Source: Myxococcota bacterium (GTDB lineage: Bacteria > Myxococcota_A > UBA796 > JAJRTE01). From it: 33,422 nucleotides of DNA. The translations under genes were made by a program, and so were the position numbers. Shown in pieces: positions 9,301-16,000 of the stretch (position 1 is the first letter of the stretch; each line of letters starts with the position of its first letter). Below the pieces are notes generated by a model that worked only from the letters and a program-made list of their open reading frames with translations, had not been told where the DNA came from and made no database searches. The stretch is taken from assembly GCA_024278455.1 (NCBI GenBank), contig JAJRTE010000111.1:1-33422 (forward strand). Reading direction: 5' to 3'.

Positions 9301-9897
9301 GAACCACTCTCGAACCTCGGTAGGCCAGTCAGGAGACCGCAGGCTTCCCACGGCGAACACGAAGGAAGGGCCGCCGTCGACCGAGCCGAGACGGCGGAAG
9401 TAGGCGTGGGCGTTCTTCCCTGCCGCGTCCTCCGGCAAAACAGCAGGATCGCAGGCGTCGAATTCGTCGACCAGGAAGACCACGCGCCGACCTTGGGACA
9501 CGTGCTCGAGGGCAGTCACGAGCGTGCGGTGAGCTTCCTCCAAGTCTTCCGGCGCCTGCCCTGGAAATGGTTCCAGCCCCGCTGCTGCCATCGCGGCCGC
9601 GGACATGTCCGCGACGACATCCGGAAGCGGTCGACCGGAACGCCCTTTCAGGTCGAAGTAGACGGGAAGGAAGCCCGTTTCCAATGCTGGGACAAGGTGC
9701 AACAGCAGCGACGTCTTGCCGATCTTCCTGGGTCCTCGAAGCACGATGATCCGGCAGGTGGCCGGCCGGAGTCGTTCCGGCACATAGTCCAACAACTCCT
9801 GGCGGCCATAGAAAGGACGGCCCGGTCGTACAGGCGCATCCGGCGAGTACGGGTTCCCCGTACCCTCAAGCCGGGTAGCGCCATCTCGGTCACTCAT
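6325..9897 (-). CDS. large STAND-type AAA ATPase with TPRs and one membrane segment
   Basis: A 1190-residue multidomain protein. The N-terminus has the GNPYSPDAPVRPGRPFYGR entry motif typical of STAND/AAA ATPases, then Walker A GPRKIGKTS (about 55-63) and Walker B VVFLVDEFD (about 139-147). A winged-helix-like region follows to about residue 380. A charged linker leads into tetratricopeptide repeats from about 485 (FLQGQYEVAIASYRHALALRPG) and a long helical region. One transmembrane segment (AWYWVAAIAAIVCGVVLLVYW) sits near 846-866, followed by a 220-residue Pro/Ala/Ser-rich linker and further TPRs near 1090-1160 (YEREGRLADALRALESAVQLDP). Cytoplasmic ATPase and TPRs with a second, probably extracytoplasmic TPR domain suggest a signalling scaffold. 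The start at 9897 has GAGG five bases upstream and a strong promoter; a TTG at 9918 is the alternative. Confidence 0.88.
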   Translation of the reverse strand: MSDRDGATRLEGTGNPYSPDAPVRPGRPFYGRQELLDYVPERLRPATCRIIVLRGPRKIGKTSLLLHLVPALETGFLPVYFDLKGRSGRPLPDVVADMSAAAMAAAGLEPFPGQAPEDLEEAHRTLVTALEHVSQGRRVVFLVDEFDACDPAVLPEDAAGKNAHAYFRRLGSVDGGPSFVFAVGSLRSPDWPTEVREWFGSAPSRDIGVLDEESAKRLLVEPAAHRCSFTDLAKRTIVQLSGGHPYFLQALAAPLFEQPRIGPAEPVGLLEVMATVPRVLEERAEVFAWIWDGLEPLEQELVRAAIRAGEGRSSIDPSLLQEAMGTPFAGVPAERIQGALEGLRAQQVIRRLQSGDLVFVADLFRRWVAQQCVRLPERNAISTGEGRRKDECVHEAVVDDDNGETYPEDTVEALWWAAEHRSEVQRSDTFDGDPSSDGEGEPDEGGPGGGARGPKERGIGRTARRPLREKAPGRKANPALDGSVSEFERLLQLGLNSFLQGQYEVAIASYRHALALRPGHVEATLGLSRTLTENRQFSQALDVLRSMPETAGDVAQSGAAEIYLRWLDEVESDEATWHQVMEAALRALPDHPELQARKRGGRVLRIRRLLKDGRPLEAAAALGALSTEQRAELSDVQTSLLNALEEMTRRAHSDAGALFSLLRRQLASPTQAWVRHLGPLLDEAERAERFNPARAEELYRAAANTVEAAGLEGDSVPATLLERLQAGIGRTESRRLVVIEEQLDELCRKGDLDRAESLLEEHLAESLSEELEARLNELRTQRLLTARYNEAVACISSHAYPEARRLLSSIVSDTPGFVGPDGRSALSVLESLINLEQGTRGGRRRAWYWVAAIAAIVCGVVLLVYWPPAGKVDSAAGGGGTRVAGATGPGKAATEPMAVVLSSGTPAIEGHRAAVETPSPEPGAAAVAPPGQPHPTVGSRFGEQGTAVEETPAGAKTETKAGQPSVQKRPVQGGDSSGHSGVREGAAGTPKPRAAREESAPEAASILLAAQPRPPEQHESVTQHDAVSFGAARAPSRLPVSVPTRPHDASLPDMPSSSRPPSSPSDDPYEQALGGGETGDTTFGTTLARATRTDPGAARVYLGQGLHYEREGRLADALRALESAVQLDPRSADAHLALGRVYAALDKKQKAEAELRTVIHLDLYGAAGREARRLLRSLQENLDSTTREQP

Positions 9898-9942
9898 GGC
9901 ACCCTCATCCTCGGGCAAGCCAATCCTTTGCCCACGCCTTCA

Positions 9943-9971
9943 ACCATATCTCAACTCTAACCCCTTGTCAA
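9943..9971 (-). promoter_or_regulatory. strong sigma70-type promoter for the STAND ATPase gene
   Basis: On the minus strand, a consensus TTGACA (9971-9966), an exact 17-base spacer and TATGGT (9948-9943). The expected transcript start is near 9936, giving a short leader of about 40 bases before the ATG at 9897. Confidence 0.65.
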
Positions 9972-10209
9972 ACAAGGATTCTCATTTTCAGGCTTCTTTG
10001 CCCGTGCACTCCCGGGCCATCTCGCCTGCCAACATTGGCAGGGCAACGGCCGTGCGATTCGCCGTGCCGTCCTGGGACAGCACGCCACGGTACTCTCGCC
10101 CGCACGATGCAGCGCCGGACGACCGCCTTCCCCGAGTGGATCCCCAAACAGGATACACCCTGGCGGTGCCGGTGACGACCCTGCTCGGAACGGCGGGACC
10201 ATTTCGGAC
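9972..10209. other. intergenic stretch with an 8-bp inverted repeat, no gene seen
   Basis: This lies between the promoters of two divergent genes. No open frame here has convincing codon use or a ribosome site. The one structure noticed is an inverted repeat, CCTGCCAA (10025-10032) and TTGGCAGG (10035-10042), separated by two bases. It could be a protein-binding site or a small hairpin; no T-run follows. Confidence 0.5.
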
Positions 10210-10239
10210 TTGAGAATCGCTCGCGACCCGACCTATACT
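10210..10239 (+). promoter_or_regulatory. sigma70-type promoter for the radical SAM gene
   Basis: TTGAGA (10210-10215), an 18-base spacer and TATACT (10234-10239), about 47 bases before the ATG at 10286. The same -10 hexamer with an 18-base spacer also precedes the beta-helix gene. Confidence 0.6.
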
Positions 10240-10285
10240 GACCCCTCGCCAGGATCGTCCGTCCAGGCTCCATCACCCTTGGACC

Positions 10286-12886
10286 ATGAAACCCATGCAC
10301 CTGTCCGCAGACACCCTTGAACGCTTGCTTGCTCGAGTAGAGAAGCCTACTCGCTACACGGGCCATGAGACCAACGCCGCAGTGAAGGACCTGTCGTCCA
10401 CGGACCTGCTGTGGGCTCTCGCCTTCCCGGATATCTACGATATCGGCATGGGCAACCTGGGATTGCAGATCCTCTACCATGTCCTCAACGCCCGGCCCGA
10501 TATCGCCTGTGAGCGCGTCTTCGCCCCATGGGGCGACATGGAAGCGCGCATGCGGGCCGAATCCATCCCCCTGTTTACCCTCGAGAACCACGTTCCGGTA
10601 CGCAACGCCGACATCCTGGGGTTCACCCTGCCGTACGAAATCATCAGCACCAATGTGCTGGCCATGCTCTCCCTGGCTGACATCCCACTCCTCGCCCGGG
10701 ACCGGAATTCGACCCACCCGCTGGTGGTAGGCGGCGGGGCAATGGCCTTCAATCCCGAGCCCCTGGCCTCGTTCTTCGACATCTTCGTCCTCGGGGACGG
10801 CGAAGACGTTGTCCTCGAGATCAGCGATGCAGTTCTGTCCTGGAAAAAGCGCGAGAAAAGAACGCGCGAAAACCTGCTCGAAGCGTTGGCGGCGGTCGAG
10901 GGCGTGTATGTGCCGTCCTTTTTCGAGCCCGTCCACGACGACGCGGGCAACCTGGTCGCCACGCGCGCACTGCGACCGGATCTCGGCAGACCCAGGCGGC
11001 GCATTGTCAACGACCTCGATGGGGCGCCCTTTCCCCCGGCGCCGGTGGTGCCGAACTTCGCTCCCGTGCACGATCGCCTGGTCTTCGAGATGGCCAGGGG
11101 ATGTACCGCGGGCTGCAGGTTCTGCCAGGCCGGCGCGATCTCGAGACCGGTGAGAGAGCGAAGTCCCGCCACCATCCTGCGCCAGATCGACCAGGCTCTC
11201 TCTGCAACAGGCTACGACGCCATATCCCTGAACAGCCTGTCCCCGGGCGACTATTCCTGTATCAACACGCTGCTCCAGGCGATCAACACTCGTCACGCGG
11301 GCGACATGGTTTCCACGTCGGTCTCGAGCCTGCAGGTCAGGACGCTGACCCCGGAACTCACTCGAGAAATCGTCACGGTCAAGCGCTCCAACTTCACGAT
11401 GGCCCCGGAGGCCGGGACCCAGAGGATGCGCGACGCCATCAACAAGAACCTCACGGACGACGAGGTGCTCGAGACCACCCGGGCCGTGTTCGAGAACGGC
11501 GGCCAGGGACTGAAACTCTACTTCATGATCGGCCTGCCGGGAGAAACCGGCGACGATGTGCTCGGCATCGCGGACCTGGCCAGGCGGGTCCTCGAGGTGG
11601 CGAGACGATACCACAGGCGCCCGACCGTCACGGTCAGCGTTTCCACCTTCGTGCCCAAACCGTTCACGCCTTTCCAGTGGGCCGAGCAGATCTCCCCGGA
11701 TGAGACACGCCGGCGCCAACGACTGCTTCGCCACGCCCTCTCCAAGGTGCGGGGGGCGGGCCTCAGGATGCACTTCAGCTACGCCACCCTGCTGGAAGGG
11801 GTCATCACCAGGGGAGACCGCAAGGTCGCTCAGTTGCTCCTCGATGCCCATCGTCTCGGTTGCCGGTTCGATGGCTGGAAAGAACACCTCGACGTGTCGC
11901 GCTGGTCCCAGGCGTTCCAGAACGTGGGGATGGCCCCGGAACGATTCCTCCGGGAACGAAGCTTGTCCGAATGGCTCCCTTGGGACCATCTCCATGCCGG
12001 TATCTCCAAGAAATACCTCCTGAAGGAGTGGCAGAGACACCTCGAGGCATCCACAATACCGGACTGCCGCTGGGGAGACTGCGGCCGCTGCGGCGCGTGT
12101 GGCCGGGAGGTCCGTGTCACCACGTTCGACGGCCAGGATCCCCTGGCGTCAAGGAGGCCTCCCGCAGGCGAAGGTCCTCACTACCGCCATCCGAAGGTCG
12201 CACTCCCGGACATCGCGCCTCCAGGCAAAGGCTCACCGGCCAGCCGGCGCGCAGAACTCCCCTGGAAGCGCACCCGGTTCCGGTATGCCAAGACCGGCCC
12301 CGCACGGTTCATCGGTCACCTCGAGCTGGTAAGACTCTTCCTGCTCGCACTCAACCGTGTCGGCGTGCGCTTGCGCTATTCCCAGGGCTATCACCCGTCA
12401 CCCCGAATCGTGTTCTCCAATCCGCTTCCGGTCGGCGTGGAAAGCCTGATCGAATTCGTGGACATGGACATCCTCGAGGGATCTGGAGTCACGGACGCCG
12501 GCGACATCCAGGCCAGGCTTAACGCCGGTCAGCTCCCGCCGGGCCTGCTGATCGTGCAGCCCGAACCCCTCGACTTCTCGATCAACGGCATGGTCTCCGC
12601 AACCTACGACATTCGTTTCCCGAAAAGCGTCGGCGAAGCCACGCTGAGCGAGGCTCTGGAACGCTTCCGCACCACTGGTCCCTGGACCTTCGCACGCAAA
12701 AAACGCACCATCGACATCCACGCACTGGTGCGCACCCTCGATGTCCGGAATGGCACCCTGCGCCTCGAGCTGGCCACACCGCCCACGGGCACCATGAAGC
12801 CATCGGAACTCGTGTCGCGGCTTTTGCCAGACGTCGATCTCGCGGACATAGGCATCTTGAAGCAGAGCTGCCGGTTCGGCGCCTAG
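10286..12886 (+). CDS. B12-binding radical SAM protein (TIGR03960-like) fused to DUF2344 domain (TIGR03936-like)
   Basis: An 866-residue protein. The N-terminal 240 residues look like a cobalamin-binding-type fold (LAFPDIYDIGMGNLGLQILYHVLN, then VVGGGAMAFNPEPLASFFD). The radical SAM motif CTAGCRFC has cysteines at 273, 277 and 280, and the barrel continues with MAPEAGTQRMRDAINKN and FMIGLPGET. A cysteine-rich segment near 590-607 (CRWGDCGRCGACG) may bind a second metal or cluster. From about 660 the DUF2344 domain begins (RFRYAKTGPARFIGHLELVR, then YSQGYHPSPRI). This two-domain architecture is common in bacteria and often neighbours ribonuclease G/E and rplU, but not here. It is likely an RNA or protein modification enzyme; the reaction is unknown. 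ATG at 10286 is used; ATG at 10295 is also possible, and neither has a strong ribosome site. Confidence 0.9.
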   Translation: MKPMHLSADTLERLLARVEKPTRYTGHETNAAVKDLSSTDLLWALAFPDIYDIGMGNLGLQILYHVLNARPDIACERVFAPWGDMEARMRAESIPLFTLENHVPVRNADILGFTLPYEIISTNVLAMLSLADIPLLARDRNSTHPLVVGGGAMAFNPEPLASFFDIFVLGDGEDVVLEISDAVLSWKKREKRTRENLLEALAAVEGVYVPSFFEPVHDDAGNLVATRALRPDLGRPRRRIVNDLDGAPFPPAPVVPNFAPVHDRLVFEMARGCTAGCRFCQAGAISRPVRERSPATILRQIDQALSATGYDAISLNSLSPGDYSCINTLLQAINTRHAGDMVSTSVSSLQVRTLTPELTREIVTVKRSNFTMAPEAGTQRMRDAINKNLTDDEVLETTRAVFENGGQGLKLYFMIGLPGETGDDVLGIADLARRVLEVARRYHRRPTVTVSVSTFVPKPFTPFQWAEQISPDETRRRQRLLRHALSKVRGAGLRMHFSYATLLEGVITRGDRKVAQLLLDAHRLGCRFDGWKEHLDVSRWSQAFQNVGMAPERFLRERSLSEWLPWDHLHAGISKKYLLKEWQRHLEASTIPDCRWGDCGRCGACGREVRVTTFDGQDPLASRRPPAGEGPHYRHPKVALPDIAPPGKGSPASRRAELPWKRTRFRYAKTGPARFIGHLELVRLFLLALNRVGVRLRYSQGYHPSPRIVFSNPLPVGVESLIEFVDMDILEGSGVTDAGDIQARLNAGQLPPGLLIVQPEPLDFSINGMVSATYDIRFPKSVGEATLSEALERFRTTGPWTFARKKRTIDIHALVRTLDVRNGTLRLELATPPTGTMKPSELVSRLLPDVDLADIGILKQSCRFGA

Positions 12887-12924
12887 CATGCGACGACCCG
12901 GCGTGAACGTCCGACTCTGAACGG

Positions 12925-12954
12925 TTGCCGGGCCGCGTCCGTCCTCGCTATACT
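12925..12954 (+). promoter_or_regulatory. sigma70-type promoter for the beta-helix gene
   Basis: TTGCCG (12925-12930), an 18-base spacer and TATACT (12949-12954), about 48 bases before the GTG start at 13002. It lies 38 bases past the stop of the radical SAM gene, so the large secreted protein is probably transcribed separately. Confidence 0.5.
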
Positions 12955-13001
12955 GCCCTCGTCTGGACGAACCACTTCCCCCCATTCCGGAGGAATGAAA
13001 C

Positions 13002-16000
13002 GTGACGTTCATCAACTGGAGTCCTGCTCGGCGATCCATCCTCCTGGCCTGCCACGCCCTGCTGGCCATCTCGCCCGCGATGGCTCGAGCCAGCACGATC
13101 GTGGTGGACCCCTCGGGAGGGGGAGACTTCGCCGACATCCCTGCTGCGCTCCAGGCGGCCCAGCCCGGTGACGTGGTCGAGGTGCGACCGGGCACCTATG
13201 ACCTATCGGCAGGACCGCTGGACTTCGGGGGAAAGGCCATCACGCTCACGTCCTCCGAAGGCGCATCCGCCACCATCCTGGACGCGGCCGGACAACCAAC
13301 CTGCATCACCATGACACAGGGTGAAGGCGCCGATACGGTCGTTTCGGGATTCACGCTGACCGGAGCCACGTCTTCGGCCGTTGCCATCCAGGGCGCCTCC
13401 CCCACCCTGCGAGACCTGGCATTCCAGGACAACGTGTCTCTGGGTACGGAGACGGGCGGAGCCGGATTGAGCGTGTCCGAGGGATCGGCCACGCTGGAAG
13501 GGTGCACGTTCTTGCACAACGAAAGCCTGTCCGGCGGCGGCGCCGTTTCGGTGGTACTCGGCACGTTGACCTTGCACGACGTCAGGTTCTATGACAACAC
13601 CACGGAAGGGCGGGGGGGAGCCCTGTACCTCGAGACCCTGACCGAGCCGGTGGCGCTTTCCCGGGTTGCCTTCCTGGAAAACGCTGCACAAACGGGCGGA
13701 GCCGTCTACACCGAAGGAGAAGTCAACGGCACCAACCTGCTGTTTGCGGCGAACAGCGCCGAGTACGGGGGGGCATTGGCCTGCTCGACCGGCACCCTGG
13801 CGTTGACCAACATCACCGTGGCCGGCAACTTCGCCACCGGCGCCGGAGCCGCCATCGCCGGCGACGGGTGCTCCGGAACGCTTACCAACGCGCTCTTCGC
13901 GTACAACAAGGCCGCAACCGGAGGCGTCGTTGCACACCTCGGCGACCCGGCGAGCGACAGCTACGCCTTTTTTTACGCCGATTTCTACCGCAACGGGCCC
14001 GACCCGTTCTCGAACGCCGCCCCCCCGGACGGCGACGACATCCTGGAAGTGGACCCGGGATTCCAGTACTACATCGACGACCTTTCATCCAGCGAGGACG
14101 ATTTTCACCTGTTCCCCGGCTCCAGGCTGATAGACGCCGGCCACCCGAACGAGGCATTCAACGACGTAGATGGCTCGAGGTCCGACATCGGCGCCTATGG
14201 CGGCCCATTCGCCGAGACAGGCTACGCCGCCGACGACGACGGTGACGGCATGCCAGACACCTGGGAAACCGCGCACGGCCTCGATCCGGCGTCCAACGAC
14301 GCTGTCTATGACCTCGACGCGGACGGCGTGATCAACCTCCACGAATACCAGTACGGCCTCCTGCCCGACAGGCCGGACACCGACGGCGACATGCTCGCTG
14401 ACCAGGAGGAACTGGACGCAGGCACCGACCCTCGAGACACCTTCGACCCATACGAAACTCTGACCGTTCCGAACGCGATACACGCGACCATCCAGAGCGC
14501 CCTGAACGCGGCACACGACGGGGTGACGATCGATGTCTTGCCCGGAACCTACCCGGAATCGCTGGACTTCCTGGGAAAAAGCGTTCACCTGCGCTCGACC
14601 GGGGGTGCCGATGTCACCACCATCACGGGTGAGGACTCATACCCCGTGGCCACGCTTCGTTTTGGAGAAGACGAAACCACCGTGATAGAAGGGTTCACCC
14701 TTTCCGACGGCATGTCATGGGACGACGGGGGCGGCATGGCCGTGCTCCATGGCAGCCCGACGTTGCTCTCCTTGAACTTCACCGGCAACTGGGCGGCAGG
14801 CGACGGCGGCGCCCTCTGGGTTCGCGACGGGCACGTCACAGGTTCCCAACTGCTCTTCGACGCGAACGGTTCGAGCGGAACGGGTGGCGCGGTGGCCGTG
14901 CTCGACGCGACCGTGGCGTTCACCGGCGTCACGTTCTCTGCCAATTACGGTTTCTATGGCGGAGGGGCACTGGACGCGACATCCTCGGAAGTAGCCCTCG
15001 CATCTGGCACGTTCTCGAGCAACTCTTCCGCCGGGGATGGGGGCGCTATCTCCTCGACGAGTTCACTCGTTCGGCTCGAGGACCTGGCGTTCACCGCCAA
15101 CGAAACCACGGGCGACGGGGGCGCCATCGCCGCCGACGGCGGTGAACTCGAGTTGACCCGGATCGGCATCGAGTCTGGCCAATGCTCCGACGCCGGGGGT
15201 GGGATCTACGCCACCGGCGGAGCCGTGGTGCAAGCGGGGAACCTGCTGGTCAACGCCGTGCAAGCGTATCGTGGCGGCGCCATCGCCGTCGAGTCGGCCG
15301 CGGTGGTCCACCTGGACCATGCCACCATCGTGGGTTGCTACGCCTCGTCGGAAGGGGGCGCCATCCACGTGTCGGGCTCCGAAGTCTCCCTGTCGCACAG
15401 CGTCGTCGCCTACAATCTCTCCCCGGCCGGGGGAGGCGTGTTTGCGGAATCGGTGTTCGAGCAGGGCGAAGAGGAAGGCTCCGAGGTGGAAATCCCCGCC
15501 GTCGTCGCGGGAAGCTACACCGACATCCACGGCAACCGGAGTGCGGACTACGCGGGTATGGACCCGTTCGACGGGTCCGGAAGTCAGGACGTCGATCCAG
15601 ACTTCGTGCACTACACTGACGATGGGAAGGCCGAGGGGGACGACCTCCACCTTCGACCCGATTCCCCGCTCGTCGACGCCGGGGACCCGAACGGACCACG
15701 CGACCCCGACGGCAGCGTGGCCGATCTCGGCGCGTTCGGAGGACCGAACGCCGACTTTTCCTACTACGACGACGCGGACAACGACGGCATGGCGGACGGC
15801 TTCGAGTCCGCGATGGGCCTGGACCCGCAATCCGACGATGCAGCGGGCGATCCAGACGGGGACGGCCTGAGCAATCTCGAGGAAGCGCAAGCGGCCAGCG
15901 ACCCGTTCGAGCCGGACACCGACGGGGACGGCCTGAGCGACCAGGAAGAGATCGACTCGGGCGGGGATCCTACCGATGCATTCAGCCCGAGGGGATGGGC

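Noticed and set aside
9968..12040. 690-codon open frame on the minus strand
   Set aside because: Antisense to the radical SAM gene, whose frame has clear family motifs; the shadow product shows none.
12897..12932. CCCGGC / GCCGGG inverted repeat after the radical SAM gene
   Set aside because: A 24-base loop, no T-run, and overlap with the proposed -35 box make a terminator unlikely.
12995..12997. ATG seven bases before the GTG start of the beta-helix gene
   Set aside because: It is out of frame with the signal peptide and the beta-helix, and too close to the ribosome site.
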